A DNA stretch of 64,000 nucleotides, taken from the NCBI RefSeq assembly GCF_026339735.1, contig NZ_JAPEQG010000002.1, positions 558,001-622,000 on the forward strand. Direction: 5' to 3'. Below the pieces are notes generated by a model that saw only the letters and a program-made list of their open reading frames with translations, ran no database searches and was not told where the DNA came from. Source of the stretch: Streptomyces sp. NBC_01669 (GTDB lineage: Bacteria; Actinomycetota; Actinomycetes; Streptomycetales; Streptomycetaceae). Shown here piece after piece: positions 15,761-25,033 of this stretch. The position numbers and the translations under genes were made by a program. How positions within the stretch are numbered: position 1 is the first letter of the stretch; each line of letters begins with the position of its first letter.

Positions 15761-16783
15761 TCAGTTCTGTGCGGCGAGTTCCACTGCGATGTCGATGAGC
15801 TGGTCCTCCTGACCGCCGACGAGGCGTCGCTCGCCCGCGCGCAGGAGGATTTCGGCGCCCGAGACGCCGTAGCGCTCGGCCTGCCGGTAGGCGTGCTTGA
15901 GGAAGCTGGAGTAGACCCCGGCGTGGCCCATCAACAGGGCGAGCCGGTCGAGTCGGCACTCGTCGTCCATCACCGGGCGGACCACGTCCTCCGCCGCGTC
16001 GATGATCTTCAGTACGTCGACGCCGGTGCGGATGCCCATCTTGGCGCAGACAGCGACCAGCGCCTCGACGGCGGTGTTGCCCGCGCCCGCGCCGAGTCGG
16101 CGGGTGGAGCCGTCGATCTGCAGGGCGCCGGCCTTGACGGCCGCGATGGAGTTCCCCGTGCCGAGGGCCAGGTTCTCGTGTCCGTGGAAGCCGACCTGGG
16201 CGTCGCCTGCGAGCTCGGCGACCAGGGCCTCGACCCGGGCGGTGACGTCGTCCATGACCATGGCGCCGGCCGAGTCGACGACGTACACGCACTGGCAGCC
16301 TGCGTCGGCCATGATCCGGCCCTGCCGCGCCAGGTTCTCCGGCGTGGTCGAGTGGGCCATCATCAGGAAGCCGACGGTCTCCAGGCCCATCTCACGGGCG
16401 AGCCCGAAGTGCTGGATCGCGATGTCTGCCTCGGTGCAGTGGGTGGCGATCCGGCAGATGGTCGCGCCGAGCTCGCGTGCGGCCCGGATGTCGTCCTTGA
16501 CACCGAGTCCGGGGAGCATCAGGAAGGCGATCTCCGCCTGCTGCGCGGTGTCCACCGCGATCTTGATCAGCTGCTGCTCGGGGGTTCTGGAGAAGCCGTA
16601 GTTGAAGGACGAGCCGCCGAGCCCGTCGCCGTGCGTCACCTCGATCACCGGGACGCCGGCGCCGTCGAGGGCCGCCACGACGGACCGTACGTCCTCGCCC
16701 GTGAACTGGTGCCGCTTGGCGTGCGAGCCGTCGCGCAGCGAGGAGTCGGTGATCCGGATGTCGAGGGTTTCCGAGTAGGGCAT
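15761..16783 (-). CDS. hsaF: 4-hydroxy-2-oxoacid aldolase HsaF
   Basis: The 340-residue DRE-TIM-type aldolase cleaves 4-hydroxy-2-oxohexanoate to pyruvate and propionaldehyde. Visible motifs are ITDSSLRDGSHAKRHQF (metal Asp and catalytic Arg) and VGFHGHENLALGTGNS (HxH metal ligands). The C-terminal domain has the helices that contact the partner dehydrogenase in BphI/HsaF enzymes. It lies 12 bp after hsaG, matching the obligate aldolase-dehydrogenase complex that channels the aldehyde. Confidence 0.94.
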   Translation of the reverse strand: MPYSETLDIRITDSSLRDGSHAKRHQFTGEDVRSVVAALDGAGVPVIEVTHGDGLGGSSFNYGFSRTPEQQLIKIAVDTAQQAEIAFLMLPGLGVKDDIRAARELGATICRIATHCTEADIAIQHFGLAREMGLETVGFLMMAHSTTPENLARQGRIMADAGCQCVYVVDSAGAMVMDDVTARVEALVAELAGDAQVGFHGHENLALGTGNSIAAVKAGALQIDGSTRRLGAGAGNTAVEALVAVCAKMGIRTGVDVLKIIDAAEDVVRPVMDDECRLDRLALLMGHAGVYSSFLKHAYRQAERYGVSGAEILLRAGERRLVGGQEDQLIDIAVELAAQN

Positions 16784-16795
16784 GCGGGGTGCTCC

Positions 16796-17707
16796 TTACG
16801 CGCCCTGGGCGAGGAGCGCCTTGGCGAACTCCTCGCCCACCTTGGTGGCGGCGGCGGTCATGATGTCGAGGTTTCCGGCGTACGGCGGCAGGTAGTCGCC
16901 CGCGCCCTCCACCTCCAGGAAGATCGCGACGCGTGCCATCCCGCCGTTCTCGGGGCGCGGATCGTCGAACTGCGGCTCTGTGCGCAGCCGGTAGCCGGGC
17001 ACGTAGGCGGCGACCTGCTCGGCGATCTCCTTCACGGACTGGGTGATCGCGTCCCGGTCGGCGTCCTCGGGTATGGCGCAGAAGACGGTGTCGCGCATGA
17101 CGACGGGTGGCTCGGCGGGGTTGAGGATGATGATCGCCTTGCCGCGCTCGGCGCCGCCGATGGTCTCGATGCCGAGGGAGGTGGTGCGGGTGAACTCGTC
17201 GATGTTTGCGCGGGTTCCGGGTCCGGCCGAGACGGAGGCCACCGAGGCGACGATCTCCGCGTACGCCACGGGGACCACGCGGGAGACCGCGTACACCATG
17301 GGGATGGTGGCCTGTCCTCCGCAGGTGATCATGTTGACGTTGGGTTTGTCGAGGTGCTCGCGCAGATTGGCGGGCGGGACGACGGCGGGGCCGACGGCCG
17401 CCGGGGTGAGGTCGACGGACCGGATGCCGAGCTCCGCGTAGCGCGGGGCGTTGGCCCGGTGGACGTAGGCGGAGGTGGCCTCGAAGACGATGTCGGGGAG
17501 TTCGTCCTGGGCGAGCAGCCGGTCGACGCCCTCGTGGCTTGCCTCCAGGCCGGCGTCGCGGGCGCGGGCGAGGCCCTCGCTGCCGGGGTCGACGCCGATC
17601 ATCCAGCGCGGTTCGACGAGTTCGGAGCGTTGCAGCTTGTAGAGCAGATCGGTGCCGATGTTGCCGGAGCCGACGATCGCGGCGGTCGCCTTGGTCTTGC
17701 TGGTCAT
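16796..17707 (-). CDS. hsaG: Acylating aldehyde dehydrogenase HsaG
   Basis: The 303-residue CoA-acylating aldehyde dehydrogenase converts propionaldehyde to propionyl-CoA with NAD. The Rossmann motif is IVGSGNIGTDL, and the catalytic Cys129 is in NMITCGGQA. The start could be GTG 17713, ATG 17710 or ATG 17707; GAGG overlaps the hsaE stop codon and its spacing favours 17707. Partner of HsaF. Translation is probably coupled to hsaE. Confidence 0.94.
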   Translation of the reverse strand: MTSKTKATAAIVGSGNIGTDLLYKLQRSELVEPRWMIGVDPGSEGLARARDAGLEASHEGVDRLLAQDELPDIVFEATSAYVHRANAPRYAELGIRSVDLTPAAVGPAVVPPANLREHLDKPNVNMITCGGQATIPMVYAVSRVVPVAYAEIVASVASVSAGPGTRANIDEFTRTTSLGIETIGGAERGKAIIILNPAEPPVVMRDTVFCAIPEDADRDAITQSVKEIAEQVAAYVPGYRLRTEPQFDDPRPENGGMARVAIFLEVEGAGDYLPPYAGNLDIMTAAATKVGEEFAKALLAQGA

Positions 17708-17714
17708 CATCACC

Positions 17715-18497
17715 TCAGGTGAACGAAAGGGAGACCGGGCCCAGCCCGGTGAACTCGGCGGTGAAGGTCGCTCCCGCAGCCACGTCGACTGCCCGGGTGC
17801 ACGAGCCGGGCAGCACCACGTGCCCCTTCTTCAGGGGCACGCCGAAGCGGGCCACGGTGCGGGCGAGCCAGGCGACGGAGACGGCCGGGTCGCCGAGCAC
17901 GGCGTCGCTGCGGCCCTCGGCCAGCAGCTCACCGCCGTGTGTGAGCCGCGCGTCGATCGCCTTGAGGTCCAGTTCGCGCGGGTGACGGCCCTCGCCGATG
18001 ACGTATCCGGCGGAGGAGGCGTTGTCCGCGATGGTGTCGGCGATGGAGATCCGCCAGTCGCGGATCCTGCTGTCGATCAACTCCAGGGCGGGGACGACAC
18101 GTTCGGTGGCGGCGAGCACATCCGCCGGGGTGCAGTTCTCGCCCGGCAGGTCGTCGCCGAGGACGAAGCCGACCTCGACCTCGATGCGCGGGCAGCAGTA
18201 GCGGGAGACGGGGACGGGACGGTCCGGGCTCAGCTCCATGTCGTCGAGCAGGTGGCCGTAGTCCGGCTCGTCCACGCCCATCATCTGCTGCATGACGGGG
18301 GACGACAGGCCGACCTTGTGACCGCGCACCTCGGCCCCGGCGCCGACGCGGTGCCGGACGTTGATGAGCTGGATCTCGTACGCGTCCTCGGTGCCGATCT
18401 CCGGGAAGGCCTCGGTCAGCGGGGCGACCTGCGTGCGGCGGTGCTCGGCGGAGCGCAGGATCTCCGCCGCGTGATGCCTCTGGGGGTCCGTGAGCAT
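17715..18497 (-). CDS. hsaE: 2-hydroxyhexa-2,4-dienoate hydratase HsaE
   Basis: The 260-residue hydratase of the MhpD/fumarylacetoacetate-hydrolase-like group adds water to 2-hydroxyhexa-2,4-dienoate, the ring-A fragment released by HsaD. The metal-binding acidic residues are in CPRIEVEVGFVLG and ALELIDSRI. It is the first gene of an eight-gene leftward operon (hsaE-hsaG-hsaF-kshA-orf75-kshB-SDR-SRPBCC). The start at 18497 follows GAGGA. A TTCCCG-type operator is centred about 80 bp upstream. Confidence 0.93.
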   Translation of the reverse strand: MLTDPQRHHAAEILRSAEHRRTQVAPLTEAFPEIGTEDAYEIQLINVRHRVGAGAEVRGHKVGLSSPVMQQMMGVDEPDYGHLLDDMELSPDRPVPVSRYCCPRIEVEVGFVLGDDLPGENCTPADVLAATERVVPALELIDSRIRDWRISIADTIADNASSAGYVIGEGRHPRELDLKAIDARLTHGGELLAEGRSDAVLGDPAVSVAWLARTVARFGVPLKKGHVVLPGSCTRAVDVAAGATFTAEFTGLGPVSLSFT

Positions 18498-18567
18498 GGG
18501 GTCCTCTGCGGTGCGTTGGGCTGTTCCGGGAGGCTAAGCGGGGTGCCCTCCGAGCGGGGAGCGTGAA

Positions 18568-18584
18568 TTCCCGCTGACCGGGAA
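18568..18584. promoter_or_regulatory. TTCCCG-type inverted repeat upstream of hsaE (site 2 of 4)
   Basis: TTCCCGCTGACCGGGAA, perfect six-base arms around five bases. It lies 71 bp upstream of the hsaE start and is the only obvious symmetrical signal in front of the hsaE-ksh operon. The core CCCGCTGACCGGGAA is identical to the site before fadD3. Confidence 0.7.
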
Positions 18585-18604
18585 AGGTGCGACGCGAAGA
18601 CGCG

Positions 18605-18645
18605 AACGGCCCCGGGAGCCACCGTCGGCGGTTCTCGGGGCCGTT
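18605..18645. terminator. Hairpin terminator after the SDR gene
   Basis: The 16-bp arms 18605-18620 and 18630-18645 pair with two mismatches around a nine-base loop. It lies between the end of the SDR gene (18690) and the hsaE promoter region, so it insulates the two leftward units. Confidence 0.7.
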
Positions 18646-18689
18646 GAAGAAGGCTCCGCCTGACGGCGGGCCGGCGGGTCCGGCGGCTT

Positions 18690-19604
18690 CTACCGCGCCC
18701 CGTACACCGGCTGGGGGGGCACGGCCTCGGCCAGCAGCTTGAGGGCGGTCTCGCCCGCCTGCGCCGGGGTCCAGCGGGCACCCCTGTCCGCGGTGGGACC
18801 CGGACGCCAGCCCTCCATGACGGTGATCCGGCCGGCCTCGGCCTCGAAGACCCGGCCCGTCACCCCGGCACAGGCGCCGGAGCCCAGCCAGACGACGAGG
18901 GGGGAGACGTTCTCCGGGGCCATGGCGTCGAACGCGCCGTCCTCGGGGGCGGCCATGGTGTCGGCGAAGGTCTGCTCGGTCATCCGGGTGCGGGCGGCCG
19001 GGGCTATCGCGTTGACCTGGACGCCGTAGCGCGCCATCTCCGCCGAGGCGACGAGCGTCAGGCCGACGATCCCGGCCTTTGCGGCGGCGTAGTTGCCCTG
19101 GCCGACGCTGCCGAGCAGGCCGGCCCCGGAGCTGGTGTTGATCACGCGGGCCTCGGGCGTACGGCCGGCCTTCGCCTCGGCCCGCCAGTGCGCGGCGGCG
19201 TGCTTGAGCGGCAGGAAGTGGCCCTTGAGGTGAACGCGCATGACGGCGTCCCAGTCGTCCTCGTCGAGATTGACGAGCATGCGGTCGCGCAGGAATCCGG
19301 CGTTGTTGACCAGGGTGTCGAGGCGGCCGAAGGTGTCCACTGCGGTGGCGATGAGCGAGACAGCGCCCTCGGCGGTGGTGATGTCCCCGCCATGGGCGAC
19401 AGCCTCCCCGCCGAGCGCGCGGATCTCGTCGACGACCTGCTGGGCGGGCTGGGCCGTCCCTCCCGTGCCGTCGAGGCCGACGCCGAGGTCGTTGACGACG
19501 ACTTTCGCTCCCTCGGCGGCGAAGGCGAGGGCGTGGGCGCGGCCGAGCCCGCGGCCGGCCCCGGTGACGACGGCGACGCGTCCGGTGCAGATTCCCGTGG
19601 TCAT
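18690..19604 (-). CDS. SDR of the Rv3548c type
   Basis: The 304-residue short-chain dehydrogenase has TGAGRGLGRAHAL, VNNAGFLRD and NYAAAKAGI with the catalytic Tyr/Lys. Length and the C-terminal extension match the Mycobacterium tuberculosis Rv3548c type, which lies beside ipdF in the KstR2 regulon; its substrate is not established. The start at 19604 follows AAAGGA. It is 121 bp downstream of ipdF and probably co-transcribed. Confidence 0.82.
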   Translation of the reverse strand: MTTGICTGRVAVVTGAGRGLGRAHALAFAAEGAKVVVNDLGVGLDGTGGTAQPAQQVVDEIRALGGEAVAHGGDITTAEGAVSLIATAVDTFGRLDTLVNNAGFLRDRMLVNLDEDDWDAVMRVHLKGHFLPLKHAAAHWRAEAKAGRTPEARVINTSSGAGLLGSVGQGNYAAAKAGIVGLTLVASAEMARYGVQVNAIAPAARTRMTEQTFADTMAAPEDGAFDAMAPENVSPLVVWLGSGACAGVTGRVFEAEAGRITVMEGWRPGPTADRGARWTPAQAGETALKLLAEAVPPQPVYGAR

Positions 19605-19725
19605 GGCTGTGTCCTTTCGGTGAGCGGATGTCTTCCGGCAGCCGCCCGGGGCAGGTGCCCCCGGCACCACGACGGCGGCAGGCGCGCTTACTCACGCCCC
19701 ACCCCTGCCGGAGGCGGTCAGGCGG

Positions 19726-20505
19726 TCAGTTGTTGTTGGCGGTTGCAGCGTCGAGGAAGGCGGGGCGCTCTCCTCCGCCGTGGACGTGCAGGGCGGCGCC
19801 GCTGATGTACGCGGCGCGGTCGGAGGCGAGGAAGACGCAGGCGTCGCCGATGTCGGAGGGATCGGCGAGCCGGCCGAGCGGCACGGTGCGGCCGACGGCG
19901 GCGATGCCGTCCTCGTCCCCGTAGTGCAGATGGGACAGCTCGGTGCGGACCATGCCGAGGACGAGCGTGTTGACCCGTACCCGGGGCGCCCATTCCACGG
20001 CCATGGAGCGGGCGAGGTTCTCCAGGCCCGCCTTGGCGGCTCCGTACGCCGCGGTCCCCGGGGACGGGCGGGTCCCGCTGACGCTGCCGACCATCACGAT
20101 CGATCCGCCGCCGCTCTGATGGCGCATCACCTCGTACGCGGCGAGGGAGGCGGTCAGCGGCGCGACGAGGTTCAGCTCGACGACCCGGGCGTGGCGTTCG
20201 GCTCCGTCCCCGTCGAGCATCTGGAAGGGAGTTCCCCCGGCGTTGTTGACCAGGGTGTCCAGCCGCCCGTAGTCGCTCCGCACCTGTTCGAAGAATCCAC
20301 CGACCGCCTCCGGGTCGCGGAGGTCGACCGGGAGGAAGCGGGCCGTACGCCCGGCTGCCTCGACGGGCTTGTCCGGAGCCCGTCGTGCGCAGGTCACGAC
20401 CTGCGCACCGGCTTCGAGCAGGGCGCGGGTGATCCCCGCGCCGATGCCCCGGGTTCCGCCGGTGACGACGGCGACGGAACCGGACAGGTCGATGATCGCT
20501 GCCAA
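19726..20505 (-). CDS. ipdF: IpdF-like short-chain dehydrogenase
   Basis: This 259-residue SDR shows TGGTRGIGAGITRAL, NNAGG and YGAAKAGL. It equals Rv3549c/IpdF in length and neighbours. IpdF acts on the hydroxy/keto group of HIP-CoA-derived intermediates during C/D-ring breakdown. It diverges from echA20 across a 77-bp gap holding a KstR2-like palindrome, as in mycobacteria and rhodococci. Confidence 0.85.
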   Translation of the reverse strand: MAAIIDLSGSVAVVTGGTRGIGAGITRALLEAGAQVVTCARRAPDKPVEAAGRTARFLPVDLRDPEAVGGFFEQVRSDYGRLDTLVNNAGGTPFQMLDGDGAERHARVVELNLVAPLTASLAAYEVMRHQSGGGSIVMVGSVSGTRPSPGTAAYGAAKAGLENLARSMAVEWAPRVRVNTLVLGMVRTELSHLHYGDEDGIAAVGRTVPLGRLADPSDIGDACVFLASDRAAYISGAALHVHGGGERPAFLDAATANNN

Positions 20506-20547
20506 TTGACACCTCCCGTAGCGAGGGATCCACTGCTACCTTCGCCT

Positions 20548-20561
20548 AACAAACGTTTGGT
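20548..20561. promoter_or_regulatory. KstR2-like operator between ipdF and echA20
   Basis: AACAAACGTTTGGT within the longer palindrome CCTAACAAACGTTTGGTGG (20545-20563). It resembles the known KstR2 consensus ANCAAGNNCTTGNT and the site at 30634. It lies in the shared promoter region of the divergent ipdF and echA20 operons. Confidence 0.78.
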
Positions 20562-20582
20562 GGAAAGGTAGCTGATCTGCTC

Positions 20583-21338
20583 ATGGGTGTCTCCACCTCC
20601 GCCCCGCAAGAGGGCATCACCGTCGTCACCGTGGACTTCCCCCCGGTCAACGCCCTCCCCGTACAGGGCTGGTACGACCTCGCCGCCGCGGTGCGCGCCG
20701 CCGGGGCCGACCCGAAGGTGCGCTGCGTGGTGCTCACCGCCGCGGGCCGCGGTTTCAACGCCGGCGTGGACATCAAGGAAATGCAGCGCACGACCGGGCA
20801 CGACGCCCTGATCGGCGCAAACCGCGGCTGCTACGAGGCGTTCGCCGCGGTCTACGACTGCGAGGTGCCGGTGGTCGCCGCCGTGCACGGCTTCTGCCTG
20901 GGCGGCGGCATCGGCCTCGTCGGCAACGCCGACGCCATCGTCGCCGCCGACGACGCGACCTTCGGGCTGCCCGAGCTGGACCGGGGCGCGCTCGGCGCGG
21001 CAACCCACCTCGCCCGACTGGTCCCCCAGCATCTGATGCGGGCGCTGTACTACACCTCCCGCACCGCCACCGCCCAGGAGCTGCACCAGCACGGCTCGGT
21101 CTGGCGGGTCGTCCCCCGCGAGCATCTCCACGACGCCGCGCTGGAGCTGGCGCGGGAGATCGCCGCCAAGGACGGCTGTCTGATCCGCCTCGCCAAGGCC
21201 GCGATCAACGGTATCGACCCGGTGGACGTCCGCCGCAGCTACCGCTTCGAGCAGGGCTTCACCTTCGAGGCCAACCTCAGCGGCGTCGCCGACAAGCACC
21301 GCGACGCGTTCGTGTCGTCCAAGGAGGACCGACGGTGA
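20583..21338 (+). CDS. echA20: EchA20-like crotonase, HIEC-CoA ring hydrolase
   Basis: The 251-residue crotonase-fold protein has GFNAGVDIKEM and FCLGGGIGLVGNAD forming the oxyanion hole. Mycobacterial EchA20 hydrolytically opens ring D of the HIEC-CoA intermediate to give COCHEA-CoA, the IpdAB substrate. It is the first gene of the rightward echA20-ipdA-ipdB-ipdC operon, with the start codon of ipdA overlapping its stop. Assignment rests on this neighbourhood as well as the fold. Confidence 0.85.
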   Translation: MGVSTSAPQEGITVVTVDFPPVNALPVQGWYDLAAAVRAAGADPKVRCVVLTAAGRGFNAGVDIKEMQRTTGHDALIGANRGCYEAFAAVYDCEVPVVAAVHGFCLGGGIGLVGNADAIVAADDATFGLPELDRGALGAATHLARLVPQHLMRALYYTSRTATAQELHQHGSVWRVVPREHLHDAALELAREIAAKDGCLIRLAKAAINGIDPVDVRRSYRFEQGFTFEANLSGVADKHRDAFVSSKEDRR

Positions 21339-22198
21339 GCGACAGGACGATGACCGCCGAGGAAGTGGTCGGCCGTCTCGAGAGCGGGATGACGATCGGC
21401 ATCGGCGGCTGGGGCTCGCGGCGCAAGCCGATGGCACTGGTGCGCGCGCTGCTGCGCTCGGACCTCACCGATCTGACCGTCGTCTCCTACGGCGGCCCGG
21501 ACGTCGGCTTGCTCGCCGCCGCCGGGAAGATCCGCAAGCTGGTCGCGGCGTTCGCCACACTCGACTCCATCCCCCTCGAGCCGAACTTCGGGGCGGCCCG
21601 GCAGCGCGCCGCGTTCGAGATGGTGGAGCTGGACGAGGCCATGGTCATGTGGGGCCTGACCGCCGCCGCGCACCGGCTGCCGTTCATGCCGATCCGCGCC
21701 GGTCTCGCCTCGGACGTGATGAGCGTCAACCCGTCGCTGCGCACGGTCACCTCCCCGTACGGGGACGGCGAGGAGCTGGTCGCGGTGCCGGCCCTGCGGC
21801 TGGACGCCGCGCTCGTCCACCTCAATCGGGCCGATGCGCAGGGCAACGCCCAGTACCTGGGCCCGGACCCGTACTTCGACGATCTGTTCTGCGAGGCCGC
21901 CGACGCGGCGTACGTCTCCTGCGAGCGGATCGTGGAGACCGCCGACCTGCTCAAGGACTCCGGTCCGCAGTCCCTGCTGGTCAAGCGCGCGTTCGTGAAC
22001 GGCGTCGTCGAGACCCCGAACGGCGCGCACTTCACCTCCTGCGTCCCCGACTACGACCGCGACGAGACGTTCCAGCGCGCCTACGCCAAGGCGGCGCGCG
22101 ACCCCGAGGCCTGGCGGGCCTTCGGCGAGCGGTTCCTTTCGGGCGACGAGGACGCGTACCGGGCCGCGGTGGCGGCGTTCCACGAGGAGGAAGCATGA
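21335..22198 (+). CDS. ipdA: IpdA, COCHEA-CoA hydrolase alpha subunit
   Basis: The 287-residue protein is of the class I CoA-transferase type, beginning MTAEEVVGRLESGMTIGIGGWG. With IpdB it forms the heteromeric hydrolase that opens the last steroid ring. IpdAB uses a CoA-transferase fold to catalyse retro-Claisen hydrolysis rather than transfer. The GTG start at 21335 overlaps the echA20 stop (GTGA), and its stop overlaps the ipdB start. Confidence 0.92.
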   Translation: MSDRTMTAEEVVGRLESGMTIGIGGWGSRRKPMALVRALLRSDLTDLTVVSYGGPDVGLLAAAGKIRKLVAAFATLDSIPLEPNFGAARQRAAFEMVELDEAMVMWGLTAAAHRLPFMPIRAGLASDVMSVNPSLRTVTSPYGDGEELVAVPALRLDAALVHLNRADAQGNAQYLGPDPYFDDLFCEAADAAYVSCERIVETADLLKDSGPQSLLVKRAFVNGVVETPNGAHFTSCVPDYDRDETFQRAYAKAARDPEAWRAFGERFLSGDEDAYRAAVAAFHEEEA

Positions 22199-22965
22199 GC
22201 AGCGGTACGACGACGGCGACGCGGGCCGAATACTGCGTGGTGGCGTGCGCCGAGGCCTGGCGGGGCGCGGGTGAGGTGCTGGCAAGCCCGATGAGCACGG
22301 TCCCGACGATCGGGGCCCGACTGGCGAAGCTCACCTTCTCGCCCGACCTGCTGCTGACGGACGGCGAAGCACTGCTCATCGGCGACGTACCGGCGGTCGG
22401 CGCCAGGGCACAAGTGGTGGAGGGCTGGCTGCCGTACCGGCAGCACCTGGCCCTGGTCGCCACCGGTCGACGGCACGTGATGATGGGCGCGAGCCAGCTC
22501 GACCGGCACGGCAACCAGAACATCTCCTGCATCGGCGCGTGGGACCGGCCTGAGCGACAGTTGCTGGGCGTGCGCGGCGCTCCCGTCAACACCCTCAACA
22601 ACCCGACGAGTTACTGGATCCCCAAGCACTCCCCACGAGTCTTCGTCGAGCGGGTCGACATGGTGTCCGGAGTCGGCTACGACCGCGCCGCCGCGGCCGG
22701 CCCGTCCGCGACCCGCTACCACCGCATCCCGGACGTCATCAGCAACCTGGGCGTGTTCGACTTCGAGACCCCGGACCGGACGATGCGGCTGCGCTCGCTG
22801 CACCCCGGCGTCACGGTCGAGCAGGTCGTGGAGGCCACGGGCTTCGCGCTCACCGTCCCCGACGATGTGCCGCACACCCGCGAGCCCACCGCCGAGGAGC
22901 TGAGGCTGATCCGGGAGGTCATCGACCCGAAGGCGCTGCGCGACCGCGAGGTGCCGGCCGCATGA
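22195..22965 (+). CDS. ipdB: IpdB, COCHEA-CoA hydrolase beta subunit
   Basis: The 256-residue partner of IpdA has YCVVACAEAWRGAGEVLASPMSTV and HVMMGASQLDRHGN, as in the beta subunits of this family. The start at 22195 is set by the ATGA overlap with ipdA and a GGAGGAAG ribosome site. The end overlaps ipdC by ATGA. The strict order echA20-ipdA-ipdB-ipdC equals that of Mycobacterium and Rhodococcus. Confidence 0.92.
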   Translation: MSSGTTTATRAEYCVVACAEAWRGAGEVLASPMSTVPTIGARLAKLTFSPDLLLTDGEALLIGDVPAVGARAQVVEGWLPYRQHLALVATGRRHVMMGASQLDRHGNQNISCIGAWDRPERQLLGVRGAPVNTLNNPTSYWIPKHSPRVFVERVDMVSGVGYDRAAAAGPSATRYHRIPDVISNLGVFDFETPDRTMRLRSLHPGVTVEQVVEATGFALTVPDDVPHTREPTAEELRLIREVIDPKALRDREVPAA

Positions 22966-24026
22966 GCGACGTCACGATCAACACGCCGCTCACCGAACTG
23001 GTCGGTGTCCGGCACCCCATCGTGCAGACCGGCATGGGCTGGGTGGCCGGCCCCCGCCTGGTCTCGGCCGCCGCCCATGCGGGAGCGCTCGGGATACTCG
23101 CCTCCGCCACCATGACCACAGGCCAGCTCCGCTCCGCCGTGCGTGAGGTCAAGTCCCGTACGGACGCGCCGTTCGGGGTCAATCTGCGGGCGGACGCGGG
23201 GGACGCGGCCGAGCGTGTACGGATCATCGTCGACGAGGGCGTGAAGGTCGCCTCGTTCGCGCTCGCACCCTCCCGGGAGCTGATCGCCCGGCTGAAGGAC
23301 GCCGGGGTCGTCGTCATCCCGTCCATCGGCGCGAGGCGGCACGCCGAGAAGGTCGCCGCGTGGGGCGCCGACGCGGTGGTGGTGCAGGGCGGCGAGGGCG
23401 GTGGGCACACCGGCGACGTCGCCACCACCGTTCTGCTCCCCCAGGTCGTGGACGCCGTCGACATCCCGGTCATCGCGGCGGGCGGCTTCCACGACGGGCG
23501 CGGCCTGGTCGCCGCGCTCGCCTACGGCGCCGCCGGAATCGCCATGGGCACCCGCTTCCTGCTCACCTCCGACAGCACCGTCCCGGACGCGGTCAAGGCG
23601 AAATACCTGACCGCGGCGGTCAAGGACGTCACCGTCACCACCAAGGTGGACGGCCTCCCCCACCGGATGCTCCGCACCGAACTGGTCGACGCGCTGGAAC
23701 GCTCGGGCCGGACCGCCTCGCTACTGCGGGCCGTCCGCCACGCCGCGGCCTTCCGGCGCGAGAGCGGCATGAGCTGGGAGCAGGTGATCCGCGACGGCCT
23801 GGCGATGAAACACGGCAAGGAACTGACCTGGAGTCAGGTACTGCTGGCCGCCAACACTCCCATGCTGCTCAAGGCCTCGATGGTCGAGGGTCGCACCGAC
23901 CTCGGTGTGATGGCCGCCGGCCAGGTCGCGGGGCTGATCGACGATCTGCCGTCCTGCGCCGAGCTCGTCGACCGCGTCATGGCCGAAGCACACGCCACCC
24001 TCCGCTCCCTGCCCCTCGCGGGCTGA
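22962..24026 (+). CDS. ipdC: IpdC, NMO-type flavoprotein of HIP catabolism
   Basis: The 354-residue FMN-binding TIM barrel of the nitronate monooxygenase family starts with a typical GVRHPIVQTGMGWVAG and has VVQGGEGGGHTG and IPVIAAGGF. IpdC is needed for breakdown of the C/D rings upstream of ring opening; it is not a true nitronate monooxygenase. It is joined to ipdB by an ATGA overlap. Confidence 0.9.
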   Translation: MSDVTINTPLTELVGVRHPIVQTGMGWVAGPRLVSAAAHAGALGILASATMTTGQLRSAVREVKSRTDAPFGVNLRADAGDAAERVRIIVDEGVKVASFALAPSRELIARLKDAGVVVIPSIGARRHAEKVAAWGADAVVVQGGEGGGHTGDVATTVLLPQVVDAVDIPVIAAGGFHDGRGLVAALAYGAAGIAMGTRFLLTSDSTVPDAVKAKYLTAAVKDVTVTTKVDGLPHRMLRTELVDALERSGRTASLLRAVRHAAAFRRESGMSWEQVIRDGLAMKHGKELTWSQVLLAANTPMLLKASMVEGRTDLGVMAAGQVAGLIDDLPSCAELVDRVMAEAHATLRSLPLAG

Positions 24027-24087
24027 CGGGCTGCGTTGCGCTCCACCGCCGGGAAAAGTCCCCTTCCGCCTTCTTGGAGTTGATCCC

Positions 24088-25020
24088 ATGCGTGCTGTCC
24101 ACATCCGCCGTGCGACCGGAGTGGTGGTCTCCGCTGTCGTTCTCGGCTGTCTCCCCGTCTGTGCCGCGACCGACGCCACGGCGCAGTCCGCCGCCACGGG
24201 CTCGCTCAACGCCGCCGGCCACACCGACTCCGTCCGCCACATCGCCCTCCAGGGCGCGGTCAACGTCCGTGACCTCGGCGGCTACCGCACCGACGAGGGC
24301 CGCCAGGTGCGCTACGGCCAGGTCTTCCGCGCCGACGCGCTCGGCAGTCTGACCGACACGGACATCTCGAAGCTGTCCGCGCTGGACCTGCGCACCGTGG
24401 TGGACTTCCGCGTCCCGTTCGAGGTCCAGCGGGACGGCACCGACCGCCTGCCGGCAGGGGTCACCGCGGTCTCCCGGTCCGTGAACGACCTCGGCCTGTA
24501 CGGCAGGACCATGGAGGCCATCGGCTCCAAGGACCCGGTCGAGCAGCAGGCGCTGCTCGGTGACGGGAAGGCGGAGCAGTTGATGCGGGACATCTACCGC
24601 ACCTTCGTCACCAGCCCGGAGAGCCGCCGTCGGTTCGCCGAAACCCTGCGGGACCTCGCGAACCACAAGCAGTCCCCGCTGCTCTACCACTGCACCTCGG
24701 GCAAGGACCGCACCGGCTGGATGAGCTACCTCCTGCTGCGCGCCGTCGGAGTCCCGGACGAAACCGCCGAGAAGGACTACCTGCTGTCCAACGACTTCCG
24801 CGCGGAGGCGGACCGCAGGTCCCGCGAGGGACTCAGGAAGGCCGGTCTGATGGAGAACCCGGACCTGCTCCTCCCCCTCCAGGAAGTCCGCGAGGACTAC
24901 CTGGAGGCGGCCCTGGACCAGGCCGACCACGACTACGGCAGCCTCCACGGCTACCTCACCGAAGGCCTCGGCCTGGACACGCCGACCCTGGCGAAGCTGC
25001 GCGCCCGCCTGGTGAAGTGA
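24088..25020 (+). CDS. Secreted tyrosine-phosphatase-like protein
   Basis: The 310-residue protein has an N-terminal export signal (RRATGVVVSAVVLGC, a possible lipobox with Cys21). The phosphatase core shows VNVRDLGGYRT and the P-loop HCTSGKDRTG with catalytic Cys202. It belongs to the Y_phosphatase3/PtpB-like group found in many actinomycetes. It lies 61 bp after ipdC, in the same direction, and is the only exported protein in the ipd block. A role in steroid metabolism is not evident. It could act on phosphopeptides or phosphoinositides. Confidence 0.85.
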   Translation: MRAVHIRRATGVVVSAVVLGCLPVCAATDATAQSAATGSLNAAGHTDSVRHIALQGAVNVRDLGGYRTDEGRQVRYGQVFRADALGSLTDTDISKLSALDLRTVVDFRVPFEVQRDGTDRLPAGVTAVSRSVNDLGLYGRTMEAIGSKDPVEQQALLGDGKAEQLMRDIYRTFVTSPESRRRFAETLRDLANHKQSPLLYHCTSGKDRTGWMSYLLLRAVGVPDETAEKDYLLSNDFRAEADRRSREGLRKAGLMENPDLLLPLQEVREDYLEAALDQADHDYGSLHGYLTEGLGLDTPTLAKLRARLVK

Positions 25021-25033
25021 AGGAGGAACCCAC

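Noticed and set aside
22962..24026. Ordinary nitronate monooxygenase
   Set aside because: Its position directly after ipdA-ipdB with ATGA coupling identifies it as IpdC.
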